Numbered from the stretch's first letter, positions 17,484 through 26,202 are shown. The stretch is DNA of 64,000 bases from Rhodoferax sp. OV413 (GCA_945861785.1 CAMAWD010000022.1:1-64000); one strand, 5' to 3'. Notes: generated by a model from the letters alone, not told the origin. Program-made: numbers and translations.

Positions 17484-18764
17484 TCAAAGTGCCGCTTCCA
17501 GAACCGGCAGGGACACCGGCCTGGGCAGTCCGAACGGCTCATGGAAGACGTTCAGATCGAGCAGACGGTTCTTCTCGGGGTCGCGTATGACACCCATAGG
17601 GTCGCCGCCCTCACGCACGATATTGATCTGTTCCTTGAGCAGGCGGCGCAGTATGGCAATGCCGCGGTCGGACACACCCAAGTGTTCGCGCGATCTGTCC
17701 GTCAGGCCCCCCTGCGTCTCCCAGGCCATGGCATCCTGCGCGGTCACGATCTGGAAGTCGTACCCGCCCTCCTGGTCCTTGAGGCTGCAGTGCTCGAAGG
17801 GCACATCGGCATCCGGCGCTGTCACCGTCTGCCTGGAGGGCATGAAGTTGACGTGGAACACGCGGGTGTGGGTGTCATCGATCGGCATCCGGAACTGCAT
17901 GTTGTGCATGTATTTGAGCCAGGTGTCTGCCTCGGTGAATGTCTTGACGACGTCGTAGCCCTGGGCCCTGACCACATCGAGCCCCAGCACCAGTCGCAGG
18001 ATGGTCGGGAACACCAGCGGATGCTGTTCGGTCTGCGGTGGATCGCCGGGGTTCTTGCCACCGGTCACGCGCACCTTCTGGATGCCGTACTCGAACCGCA
18101 CGAAATCGTGTTTCTCCTGGTATTGAGAGCGCACACCCAACGCCGCGAAACGCGCTTCATCGGCCTTGTCCTTGTCGGCGCCGAACCCTCCGTGCAGCCA
18201 GTACAGATGGGCGGGATCGACCGAGTTCTCCATGGGCTGCAGCCAGTTGCAGTTGATGACCGACTCGATCACACCCCAACGCCTGCCATCCTCGCGCGCC
18301 AGCACGTCCCAGCGCGGCAACAGCGGCACCGGCAAAGGGCCCAGATAGGCGAACAGGAGCCCGCCCAATTTGCGTACCGGATAGGCTTTTTGGGTGATCC
18401 GTTCCTTGTAGGTACTGCCTTCAGGTTCAGCGGGCTGCTCCAGGCAGCGCCCGGATGGGCCGAACTTCCAGCCGTGGTAGGGGCAGCGGATGCCCTCTGC
18501 GTCGACTCTGCCGTGGTACAGCGAGGCCAGGCGGTGCGCACATTGCTCCTCCATGAGACCGTACTCGATGGGAGCCCCGCCGTGTGCCTGGCGCAGCTGG
18601 AACAAAACCAGGTCCTCGCCGAGAATGCGCACGCGCTTGATCGGACCGGCCTCGCTCAACTCGCATGCGGCCGCCACCGGATGCCAGTAACGGCGCAGCA
18701 ATTCGCCGGCCGACGTGCCGGCACCCACAAGGGTCATCGATTCGTTTTCCTCTTTGGAGATCAT
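17484..18764 (-). CDS. Rieske ring-hydroxylating oxygenase, phthalate-dioxygenase type (copy B)
   Basis: 426 residues. Rieske ligands are C75, H77, C94 and H97; the catalytic-iron pair is in VDPAHLYWLHG; the C-terminal acid region is DAMAWETQGGLTDRS. It aligns without gaps to the copy at 21282 over at least the first 100 residues and remains close to the C-terminus, so the two are recent paralogues. It is flanked by a dihydrodiol-type dehydrogenase upstream and a class II aldolase downstream on the same strand. The product is likely a cis-dihydrodiol of an aromatic acid. No reductase partner is encoded in this operon. Confidence 0.93.
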   Translation of the reverse strand: MISKEENESMTLVGAGTSAGELLRRYWHPVAAACELSEAGPIKRVRILGEDLVLFQLRQAHGGAPIEYGLMEEQCAHRLASLYHGRVDAEGIRCPYHGWKFGPSGRCLEQPAEPEGSTYKERITQKAYPVRKLGGLLFAYLGPLPVPLLPRWDVLAREDGRRWGVIESVINCNWLQPMENSVDPAHLYWLHGGFGADKDKADEARFAALGVRSQYQEKHDFVRFEYGIQKVRVTGGKNPGDPPQTEQHPLVFPTILRLVLGLDVVRAQGYDVVKTFTEADTWLKYMHNMQFRMPIDDTHTRVFHVNFMPSRQTVTAPDADVPFEHCSLKDQEGGYDFQIVTAQDAMAWETQGGLTDRSREHLGVSDRGIAILRRLLKEQINIVREGGDPMGVIRDPEKNRLLDLNVFHEPFGLPRPVSLPVLEAAL

Positions 18765-18858
18765 GGATCTGTCCTTTTCAAGCGCTGTTGCGACACGGAG
18801 GTATGCTGGTCTGGGATTTTCAAGAAACTACCGCTGCCGGAACGAACACGCGTGTGCG

Positions 18859-20091
18859 CTACAACGGCAACGGCGCCGCAACCTGGTGCGACAGGTGGAT
18901 TTCCCGTCGCTCCCGGGCGGACTGCATGATGGCCAGGCACACCTCCAGGGTTGCCATGCCCCATGGCCCTGAATGCTGCACCGGTTTGTTATGCACGACC
19001 GCGTTGTAGAGCTCCTCGAGCTCGGCACTTCGGCCCGAAACCGGATTGGCATTGCCGGTCAATGGCACGTCTTCGGTGCCATTGTCATTGTGGACGAAGA
19101 TGCCGAACGGAGACTGCCGAAGGTCGCCGCGCTCGCAAGAGACGATCAGCATGCCGAGGTCATTGGGCACCCAGGGCTGCTTGACCGCGCGTCCGGCTGC
19201 AATGACGCGCTCGTCCGAGCCGCCAATGCGAAGGTTGTCCTTGGCAAGGTCCTGGTCCGAGCTGCCATCGAGCAGCTGGCTTCGTACCTGGATCCGTTCA
19301 TCGACCGTGAAGTGGTGGGTCTGGCTGCCCCAGGGGACGAGTTCCGCGCCCACAAAGTAACCATAACCGTTGTGCATCAACGTGGCTGGCGTGCCGTCCT
19401 CGAACTCCATGAAGGCCGAGTAATAGCCGGGAATGGGTCGGCCCTTGAACCACTGCCCGGTGGTGCCGCGCACGCTTCGGACCAGACCGCCGCCGAGCAG
19501 GCGAAGCGTGTCGACCTGGTGGGGCGCTTGCCGGAACGGCACCCCGCCACCCTGGTTGATGTCCAGCTCGTCTGCAGAGCGCGGGCGAAGCATCCAGTCT
19601 GAATAGGCCCAGACATGCATGGCGCACACACGCCCCACAGCGCCGGACAGGATGATGCTGCGCATGGTGCGGATGTTCGGCAGAAAACTCTGGGTATGGC
19701 CGCAGATCAACTTGACGTTGTGCTTGATCGATGCCTCGATCATGGCCTCGGCTTCCTGCATCGTGGTTGCCATCGGTTTTTCCACGACCACATGTTTGCC
19801 ATGTTGCGCCGCGATGATGGTGTGCGCCGCGTGGAACCGGTTGGGGGTCGCGATCCAGACTGCTTCGACCTCCGGGTCGGCGCACAGTGCTTCGATGCTG
19901 GAGTAGGTGTTGCCTCCGTAGCGCTGTTTGAAAACCTCCAGGATCCGGGGGTTGGTGTCGGCTGCCGCAACCAGTTGCATGCGGCCGAAGCTCTCCATGG
20001 CTGGCAGTATCTCGGCGGCGCCGACGCCCACGCCCACCACCCCGACGCGCAATTTTCGCTCGCTTGTGCCGCCATCCTGTGGTGCGTTCAT
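18859..20091 (-). CDS. Gfo/Idh/MocA-family dehydrogenase, dihydrodiol-dehydrogenase-like (copy B)
   Basis: 410 residues, the length typical of phthalate 4,5-cis-dihydrodiol dehydrogenases. The NAD-binding loop VGVVGVGVGAAE starts near residue 17; VVEKPMATTMQEAEAM holds the E-K-P signature; YSDWMLRPRSADELDINQGG and RQAPHQVDTLRLLGGG form the catalytic lobe. It is closely similar to the 24928 copy. First gene of the - strand operon dehydrogenase-Rieske-aldolase-LigB and divergent from a LysR regulator, whose target it probably is. Confidence 0.88.
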   Translation of the reverse strand: MNAPQDGGTSERKLRVGVVGVGVGAAEILPAMESFGRMQLVAAADTNPRILEVFKQRYGGNTYSSIEALCADPEVEAVWIATPNRFHAAHTIIAAQHGKHVVVEKPMATTMQEAEAMIEASIKHNVKLICGHTQSFLPNIRTMRSIILSGAVGRVCAMHVWAYSDWMLRPRSADELDINQGGGVPFRQAPHQVDTLRLLGGGLVRSVRGTTGQWFKGRPIPGYYSAFMEFEDGTPATLMHNGYGYFVGAELVPWGSQTHHFTVDERIQVRSQLLDGSSDQDLAKDNLRIGGSDERVIAAGRAVKQPWVPNDLGMLIVSCERGDLRQSPFGIFVHNDNGTEDVPLTGNANPVSGRSAELEELYNAVVHNKPVQHSGPWGMATLEVCLAIMQSARERREIHLSHQVAAPLPL

Positions 20092-20255
20092 CGTGTCGTC
20101 CTCGGCCGTAATCCGGCTGCGTCTTGTCGGGGAACCTCTTGAATCAACCGCTCAGAAGGGCTCCACAATTTCTGCTTTTTATTTTAGACTCATGTCAAGA
20201 ACAACACAGCCGAATCGTTCTTCCGATATAAGAGAATAACTAAAGTGTCATCGCC
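20092..20255. promoter_or_regulatory. Divergent promoter region, dehydrogenase operon / LysR gene
   Basis: 164 bp between divergent starts, with an AT-rich core at about 20174-20245. It contains TTTTAGACTCATG on one side and AATAACTAAAG just before the LysR gene. LysR proteins normally bind here and control both directions. The CTAAA element recalls the ACTAA-type repeat upstream of the 14727 oxygenase. A clean T-N11-A palindrome is not evident. Confidence 0.45.
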
Positions 20256-21182
20256 ATGAACGAACTCCGCAATCTGTTGGGCCCGCTGCGGGTACTGGAC
20301 GCCATGGTCAGGGCTGGCGGCATCGCACGTGCTGCGGCCCAGTTGCATGTCACGCCAGGGGCGGTAAGCCAGCAACTGAAGCAGTTGGAGGGCGCTTTGG
20401 GCGTCGCGCTGTTCACCAAGGCGGGGCGTTCGCTGGAGCCAACAACAGCCGGCAGGCAGTTGGCACGGCGCTTGGCAGATCTGTTCGACCGTATTGAAGC
20501 GGTCATCGCGGAGACCACCTTGCTTGCTCGCGAGCAACGCCTGCGTGTCAAGGTCAGCCCCGATTTCGCTGTCAAGTGGCTCATGCCCAGGCTGGCCGGC
20601 TTTTACGCCGCCCATGGCGACATCGACCTCGATATAGCAACCAGCAGCCGTGCAGATGACGTGCATCTGGACAACGCTGATTTCGTGATCCGCTTCGGCA
20701 ACGGGGAATGGGAGGACGTGCATTCCGAGTTGTTGTTCATGAACGAACTGGTCCCGGTTTGCGCTCCGGCATTGGCCGCCTCCATCCGCGCTCCGCACGA
20801 TGTGCTGAACTTCAAGCTGATCCACTCGATGCGCCGACCGGAAGCCTGGTCCGCTTGGCTCGAAGCGGTCGGCCTGGGCCTGGGGCCATCGTCGCGCACC
20901 ATGGCACTGGCGAACTCGACCCTGTGCATCCAGGCGGCGGCCGACGGCCTCGGCATCGCGATCAGCCCCAGCGCCTACCTGACGCAAGACCTCCAGAGTG
21001 GCCGGGTTGTCGTGCCACTGGATCAGGTCGCGCATACCGGTGTGGGCATGTACCTTGTATGCGACCCGCGCAAGGTCGAGACCCGCCCCTGCCGCGACTT
21101 TCTGGAATGGATGCGCACGGTCTGCGGGCCCATGGCTACAAGAACACCCGTGCAAGCGCCTGACAATCTGGCGCAACGATAA
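20256..21182 (+). CDS. LysR-family transcriptional regulator (GcvA-like)
   Basis: 308 residues. The N-terminal winged helix-turn-helix (AAAQLHVTPGAVSQQLKQLE, about residues 26-45) is followed by the linker helix and a co-inducer-binding domain that starts with LRVKVSPDFAVKWLMPRLAG, typical of the GcvA/AmpR subgroup. It is divergent from the 20091 operon. Its stop codon lies exactly at the edge of a truncated aldolase gene on the other strand, so a rearrangement joined these sequences. The inducer is likely an aromatic acid or intermediate. Confidence 0.92.
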   Translation: MNELRNLLGPLRVLDAMVRAGGIARAAAQLHVTPGAVSQQLKQLEGALGVALFTKAGRSLEPTTAGRQLARRLADLFDRIEAVIAETTLLAREQRLRVKVSPDFAVKWLMPRLAGFYAAHGDIDLDIATSSRADDVHLDNADFVIRFGNGEWEDVHSELLFMNELVPVCAPALAASIRAPHDVLNFKLIHSMRRPEAWSAWLEAVGLGLGPSSRTMALANSTLCIQAAADGLGIAISPSAYLTQDLQSGRVVVPLDQVAHTGVGMYLVCDPRKVETRPCRDFLEWMRTVCGPMATRTPVQAPDNLAQR

Positions 21183-21238
21183 AGATACTCCCTGGCCAGC
21201 AATTCGCTTTCGGGCAACAGGCGCTCATGCGCAGGCAT
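21182..21238 (-). pseudogene. N-terminal stub of a class II aldolase/adducin gene
   Basis: The first 18-19 codons read MPAHERLLPESELLAREYL, matching the start of the 16736 aldolase (MSMYQRLLPERELLA). After that the frame enters the antisense of the LysR gene and loses all similarity. It sits 43 bp after the stop of the oxygenase at 21282, the same gene order as at 17484/16736. This is the remnant of the aldolase of a second oxygenase module, cut at the LysR stop. Confidence 0.75.
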
Positions 21239-21281
21239 GGCGTTGCGGGCGTTGACCGAAAGTGCTTGGAATGCGCGCAGT

Positions 21282-22550
21282 TCAGGCCTCGAGAGCCGCT
21301 GAATTTCTCAGAAGACCGAAAGCCTCGTGGTACACGTCGAGGTCTATCACCGTGTTTTTCGCCGGATCCCGGATGACGCCCATGGGATCCCCACCATCGC
21401 GCACTATGTCGATCTGTTCCTTCAACAACCTGCGAAGCATGGCGACGCCGCGGTCGGACACACCCAAGTGTTCCCTGGACCGGTCTGTCAGCCCGCCCTG
21501 TGTCTCCCAGACCATGGCATCCTGCGCCGTGATGATTCTCAGGTTGTACCCGCCATGGTCATCCTTCAGCGCGCAGTGTTCAAACGGTACATCTGCCTCT
21601 GGTTTGCTGACGATTGTGGTCGAGGGCATGAAGTAGACATGGAACACCTGGACGTGGGTATCGTCGATGGGTGCGCGAAACTGCATGTTGTGCATGTATT
21701 TCAGCTGCGTGTCGGCCTCAGTGAAGGTCTGGACAGCGTCAAAACCCTGCGCCACTACCGCATCGACCCCTGTCACCAGCCGCAAGATGGTAGGGAACAC
21801 CAACGGATGCTGCTCGGATCGAGGGGGGTCCCCGGGATTCCTGCCGTCTGTCACCCGCACTTTTTGAATCCCGTATTCGCAACGGACAAATTCGTTTTTT
21901 TCCTTGTACTGCGCTTGCAGGCCGAGCAAGGCGAAGCTGGCCTCGTCGGTGCCCCCCCGATCGGCGCCTATGCTGCCGTGCAGCCAATAAAGGTGCGCCG
22001 GATCGACCGAGTTCTCCATCGGCTGCAGCCAGTTGCAGTTGATTACCGACTCTATGACGCCCCATCTTTTTCCGTCTTCCCGGGCAAGTACATCCCAGCG
22101 CGGCAACAGAGGTGCTGGCGATGGCCCCAGATAGGCGAACAAAAGGCCTGCCAGGCGTTGCACCGGGTAGGCAGTCTGACGGATCCTGTCCTTGTAGGTA
22201 CCGTCGGTGGGCTCGGCCGGCTGTTCGAGGCAACGGCCCGACGGAGCGAACTTCCAGCCATGGTAGGGGCATCGGATGCCTTCCGAATCGACTCTGCCGA
22301 AGGCGAGGGATGCGAGTCGGTGCGGACACTGCTCGGCCACCAGACCATACTCGACGCTGGCACTCCCGTCTGCCTGCCGCAGCCGGAACAAAACCAGATC
22401 TTCACCCAGGATTCTGACTTTCTTGATGGGTCTGTCGGCGCTCAACTCACTGGCCGCCGCAACCGGATGCCAATAGCGCCGCAGCAATTCTCCGGCAGGC
22501 GTCCCGGCACCTACCTGGGACATGGACTCGTTTTCCTTCTTCGTAATCAT
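21282..22550 (-). CDS. Rieske ring-hydroxylating oxygenase, phthalate-dioxygenase type (copy C)
   Basis: 422 residues from the ATG at 22550; a TTG two codons earlier is also in frame. Rieske ligands C75, H77, C94 and H97 lie at the same positions as in the 17484 copy, with VDPAHLYWLHG for the catalytic iron and DAMVWETQGGLTDRS near the C-terminus. All key residues are intact. Downstream its aldolase partner is only a stub, and upstream lies a Bug receptor instead of a dehydrogenase; the likely dehydrogenase partner is the gene at 24928 on the other strand. Divergence from copy B suggests a different substrate or a shared product range. Confidence 0.93.
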   Translation of the reverse strand: MITKKENESMSQVGAGTPAGELLRRYWHPVAAASELSADRPIKKVRILGEDLVLFRLRQADGSASVEYGLVAEQCPHRLASLAFGRVDSEGIRCPYHGWKFAPSGRCLEQPAEPTDGTYKDRIRQTAYPVQRLAGLLFAYLGPSPAPLLPRWDVLAREDGKRWGVIESVINCNWLQPMENSVDPAHLYWLHGSIGADRGGTDEASFALLGLQAQYKEKNEFVRCEYGIQKVRVTDGRNPGDPPRSEQHPLVFPTILRLVTGVDAVVAQGFDAVQTFTEADTQLKYMHNMQFRAPIDDTHVQVFHVYFMPSTTIVSKPEADVPFEHCALKDDHGGYNLRIITAQDAMVWETQGGLTDRSREHLGVSDRGVAMLRRLLKEQIDIVRDGGDPMGVIRDPAKNTVIDLDVYHEAFGLLRNSAALEA

Positions 22551-22600
22551 GCGCAAATACCCTTTGCCAAGCTTTTCATTGCAGGCTCATGTTGGCCCCA

Positions 22601-23593
22601 TCACGGCTGCAGCGTTGCCTTGTTGCGTGCGTAACCTTCTCTTACGGTTCGCGCGAATTGCTCGGCCGATTCGAACCGGGAAAGAATGCCCCGCTGTGCC
22701 ATCTGCTCGCGAAAACTGGGTGAATTGACGACTGTCTGGATGTCGGCTTCAATTTTCTTGACCAATGCGGCAGGCATGTTCGCAGGCCCCATCACGCCTT
22801 GCCAGGAGATGAATTGGAACTTGGGATAACCTTGCTCTGCTGCAGTCGGGATATCCGGCGCCTGTGGCATCCGTTCAAGTTGGTTGATGGCCAAACCGAG
22901 CAGTTGGCCGGATTTCATGAGGGGCATGGCAGTGGACACGGCGACCCAAGATGCGTGAACCTCCCCCGACGCTACCGCCAGCAATGCAGGCGCGCCCCCC
23001 TTGTATGGGATGTCGTTCAACTTGGTTCCGGTCTCCTTCATCATGTATTCCATCATCATGTGGTGCGACTCTCCCTTGCCGGAAGAAGCGTAGTCCAGTG
23101 CACCCGGGCGCGCTTTTGCCGCAGCGATGAAATCCTTGAATGTCTTGTGGGTCGACTTTCCGTTCACCACCAGGACATTGGGAACGGCAAACGCCATGCC
23201 GATCGGGACGAGGTCTGTCAGGGGGTTGTAGGGCATGTCGTTGCGCAGAAAAGGCAGCGAGATCAGTGGCCCCTCGCTGGCCAGAAACAACGTATAACCG
23301 TCTGGCGGGGCGCGCACCACTGCTTCCGCAGCAATCGCACCGGACGCGCCCGGGCGGTTGTCAGCAAGCACCGACTGCCCCCAGATAGCCTGCAGTCCTT
23401 TCGCAAGTTCGCGACCGGCCGTGTCGGCAGCACCACCAGGCGGGAAACCGATGACCAACCGGACCGGCTTGCTTGGGAACCCAGCCTCTGATTGCGCTGC
23501 AGCAGGACCGGCCGAGAAGCAGGCCGCGAGAAGCAGCAAAACAGCGCGGGACGCAAGGCCCTCGCATAAGAAACCGAAAGAACGAAACAACAT
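22601..23593 (-). CDS. Bug-family tripartite tricarboxylate (TctC-like) receptor
   Basis: 330 residues from the ATG at 23593, preceded by GAAGGAGATC; a TTG five codons earlier is rejected. Signal peptide with a hydrophobic core and AAAQ cleavage near residue 34, then PSKPVRLVIGFPPGGAADTA (the Bug start motif), NRPGASGAIAAEAVV and DGYTLFLA. C-terminal AMPLMKSGQLLGLAINQLER is family-typical. These periplasmic receptors bind carboxylates; the TctA/TctB membrane genes are not nearby, which is usual for this expanded family. Position 50 bp upstream of the oxygenase suggests it captures the oxygenase substrate. Confidence 0.92.
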   Translation of the reverse strand: MLFRSFGFLCEGLASRAVLLLLAACFSAGPAAAQSEAGFPSKPVRLVIGFPPGGAADTAGRELAKGLQAIWGQSVLADNRPGASGAIAAEAVVRAPPDGYTLFLASEGPLISLPFLRNDMPYNPLTDLVPIGMAFAVPNVLVVNGKSTHKTFKDFIAAAKARPGALDYASSGKGESHHMMMEYMMKETGTKLNDIPYKGGAPALLAVASGEVHASWVAVSTAMPLMKSGQLLGLAINQLERMPQAPDIPTAAEQGYPKFQFISWQGVMGPANMPAALVKKIEADIQTVVNSPSFREQMAQRGILSRFESAEQFARTVREGYARNKATLQP

Positions 23594-23921
23594 CTGGATC
23601 TCCTTCAACTTACCCGTAGCCTTTTCGGCTCTTTTCTCTTGGCGCGAACATCAAGCGGCAGCAAGTGTCGACTGTGTGCCCATCGCATTGTCTGCACGCG
23701 CCGATGACATCGAACACGCGAAATTACTTGGCTATGTCAACGACGAGCGTCGTAAGCCCGGCATTCCCGGAAAACGACATTCAAAATGACATAAACGCAC
23801 ATTCTATTTTAAGCGGGCCAGCACCCCGGGACATCTGATTTATTTAGCCGAAATAAACAGAAAAACTAAACTATTCGACCCGGCTGAACCGGCGACATGG
23901 GTTGGACGCGGTGCCATTTGA
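23594..23921. promoter_or_regulatory. Intergenic region with TTTATTT-N5-AAATAAA palindrome
   Basis: 328 bp between the SDR stop and the Bug start (both - strand). An AT-rich core at about 23780-23880 contains a perfect 7-bp inverted repeat TTTATTT (23839-23845) and AAATAAA (23851-23857) with a 5-nt spacer, followed by AAAACTAAACTA. It is likely the promoter/operator of the Bug-oxygenase unit and may also end SDR transcription. No gene seen. Confidence 0.4.
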
Positions 23922-24671
23922 CTACAGGTGTGCGCCGCCGTCCGATGCCAGAATTTGACCAGTGACATAGTTCGAATCGGCGCTGGCAAAGAATACAAAC
24001 GATGGCGAAAGCACTGCGGGGCCGGGCCTTTGCCCTTTTCGGGAGCGCGCCTTGTCACCCTGGGTCCGTCGGTCGAATTCATCGAGGGCATCGGTCATTC
24101 GCGTTTCGGCGACGGGCAGGATGCAGTTCACCTGAATGTTGAGTGGCAGCAGCTCCTTGGCACATATCCTTGTGAGCTGCGCGATACCCGCCTTCGCCGC
24201 GCCATAGTCGCTAAGCCCCGCGACGGCCTTCACCGCGGAGGGTGACGTTATATTGATGATCTTGCCACCATTGCCGCCCTTCATAAAGCGGTTCACGATA
24301 ACCTGGGTGCAGAAGAAGGTACCCATCAGGTGCGTGCGGACGGTGTCCTCGAACTCGTCCGGGCTCTTGTCCAGCAGCGGCGTGAGGGACATGCCCCCCG
24401 CGTTATTGACCAAAATGTCCACCGTGCCAAAGGTCTGGCCGACGGCCCCGGCCATGCGCTCCACATCCGTGTACCGACCCACGTCAAAGAGGCCACCGCC
24501 TACCTTGCCCCCCAGCGCCAGGATGGATTGCATGGATTCGTCAAGGGCACCTTGGTCGGACTGCCCGGTGATGAAGACAGAAGCGCCTTCGCGTATGAAC
24601 TCCTCGGCGACCGCTCGGCCAATTCCTCTGCTCGCGCCCGTGATTAGAGCGACTTTACCTGCAAGCTTCAT
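23922..24671 (-). CDS. SDR-family NAD(P)-dependent oxidoreductase
   Basis: 249 residues, classical short-chain dehydrogenase. TGASRGIG cofactor motif is at residues 11-18, VNNAGG near 88, and the catalytic S-Y-K triad in ITSPSAVKAVAGLSDYGAAK around residues 139-158. The C-terminus ends VTGQILASDGGAHL, as usual. It resembles FabG-type reductases; here it could oxidise a dihydrodiol or a side-chain alcohol. It is divergent from the 24928 dehydrogenase across a 256-bp promoter gap. Confidence 0.9.
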   Translation of the reverse strand: MKLAGKVALITGASRGIGRAVAEEFIREGASVFITGQSDQGALDESMQSILALGGKVGGGLFDVGRYTDVERMAGAVGQTFGTVDILVNNAGGMSLTPLLDKSPDEFEDTVRTHLMGTFFCTQVIVNRFMKGGNGGKIINITSPSAVKAVAGLSDYGAAKAGIAQLTRICAKELLPLNIQVNCILPVAETRMTDALDEFDRRTQGDKARSRKGQRPGPAVLSPSFVFFASADSNYVTGQILASDGGAHL

Positions 24672-24927
24672 GTGCTTCTCCTAAACTCAAACACGCAGTG
24701 TAAGCCAGCCCCCGGGGACATTGCGCAGCCCGAATTGCGATCCCCTTCTGCTTGGATTTTCCTGGCCGCTTCCATCTCGCAGTCATGGCAAGAGTGGGTG
24801 ACACCAGCGTGTTTATCCAGGTTGGACACGACTCTGGTTTGACAGCCACCACTGCTCTCGCGGCCATGAATTCGACAAAAATCACCCGTGCTACTATCAC
24901 GTCCCGCCACAAATATCAGATTGTTCG
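24672..24927. promoter_or_regulatory. Divergent promoter gap, SDR / dehydrogenase C
   Basis: 256 bp between divergent starts. CCTAAACTC occurs just upstream of the SDR gene (24680-24688), another example of the CTAAA element seen across the cluster, and AAATATCAGATTG precedes the dehydrogenase ATG. No gene, hairpin or repeat found. Confidence 0.35.
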
Positions 24928-26202
24928 ATGACTACTGTGAACCGCGAATCCACCCACCCCGGCACCCCGGTGCGTAAGCTCAAAATGGGAATGATCGGAA
25001 TTGGCGTGGGAGGCACGGAAATGCTCCCCGCCATGGAGGCCATGGAAGAGCTCGATCTCATCGCCGGTGCCGACCCCAACCCCACCACGCTGGAGCGCTT
25101 CAAAGCCCGGTACGGCGCGCGCACCTACACCTCCGCCGAGGCCCTGTGCCAGGATCCTGACGTCGAGGCCGTGTGGGTGTCTAGCCCCAACCGGTTCCAT
25201 GCCGAGCACGCCATCCTGGCGGCGAACAATGGCAAACACGTTGTGGTGGAAAAGCCCATGGCGGTGTCGCTGCAGGAAGCGGAGCAGATGATCGAGGCTG
25301 CCGACAGGAACGGCGTAAAGCTGCTCGCGGGCCACACCCGAAGCTTCACCATGCCGGTACGCGCCATGCGCAAGATCATTCAATCCGGCAAGCTGGGGCG
25401 CGTGCGCGCGATCCATCTCTTTGCTTACACGGACTGGATGCTGCGCCCGCGCTCGGCCGACGAGTTGGACATCAACCAGGGTGGCGGATTGCCCTACCGT
25501 CAGGCACCACACCAGTTGGACACCGTGCGCCTGCTGGGCGGGGGTCAGCTTCGATCACTGCGCGGAACCACCGGCCAGTGGATGCCCGAGCGGACTATTC
25601 CGGGCTACTACTCAGCGCACATGGAGTTCGAGGATGGCACGCCAGCATCCGTCATGCACGATGGGTACGGCTACTTCATCGGCGCGGAGTTGGTGAAGTG
25701 GGGGCATTCAAACCAGCGCTACACCCCCGAACAGCGGGTGGACGTGCGCAAGCAGATACTCAACGGCACGCGCAACGAGGAAGAAGACAAGCAGGCCATT
25801 CGCATCGGCGGTGACTGGGAGCGCAAAGTTTTTCAGCGGGAGAACGAGGCGTCCTGGGTGCCCGAGGATTTGGGCGTCGTGGTGGTCTCGTGCGACCGTG
25901 GCGTGATGCGCCACTCCGAGCATGGCATCTACGTTTACGACAACGATGGTGTCCACGATATTGTCTTGGAGCCAAATCGGCATATGGGCACTGCACAGCG
26001 GCGTGCGGAGCTCGAGGAACTGTACGACTCCGTGGTTCATGGAAAGCCGCTGTGGCACGATGGCCGCTGGGGCATGGCCACCTTGGAGGCGACGCTGGCA
26101 ATCGGCGAGTCATCGCGGCTACGCAAGGAGGTCATTCTCTCGCACCAGATTCCGGTGCCGGCTGGATACGACGACGATTTTCAGGTTCCTGGCTACCTGT
26201 GA
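24928..26202 (+). CDS. Gfo/Idh/MocA-family dehydrogenase, dihydrodiol-dehydrogenase-like (copy C)
   Basis: 424 residues. Cofactor loop MGMIGIGVGGTE near residue 20, VVEKPMAVSLQEAEQM, and YTDWMLRPRSADELDINQGG with RQAPHQLDTVRLLGGG. It matches the 18859 copy almost motif for motif and keeps all signature residues, with a longer C-terminal tail ending DDDFQVPGYL. It is on the opposite strand to the oxygenase copy C, so the module appears split by inversion. It probably oxidises the dihydrodiol made by copy C. Confidence 0.88.
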   Translation: MTTVNRESTHPGTPVRKLKMGMIGIGVGGTEMLPAMEAMEELDLIAGADPNPTTLERFKARYGARTYTSAEALCQDPDVEAVWVSSPNRFHAEHAILAANNGKHVVVEKPMAVSLQEAEQMIEAADRNGVKLLAGHTRSFTMPVRAMRKIIQSGKLGRVRAIHLFAYTDWMLRPRSADELDINQGGGLPYRQAPHQLDTVRLLGGGQLRSLRGTTGQWMPERTIPGYYSAHMEFEDGTPASVMHDGYGYFIGAELVKWGHSNQRYTPEQRVDVRKQILNGTRNEEEDKQAIRIGGDWERKVFQRENEASWVPEDLGVVVVSCDRGVMRHSEHGIYVYDNDGVHDIVLEPNRHMGTAQRRAELEELYDSVVHGKPLWHDGRWGMATLEATLAIGESSRLRKEVILSHQIPVPAGYDDDFQVPGYL

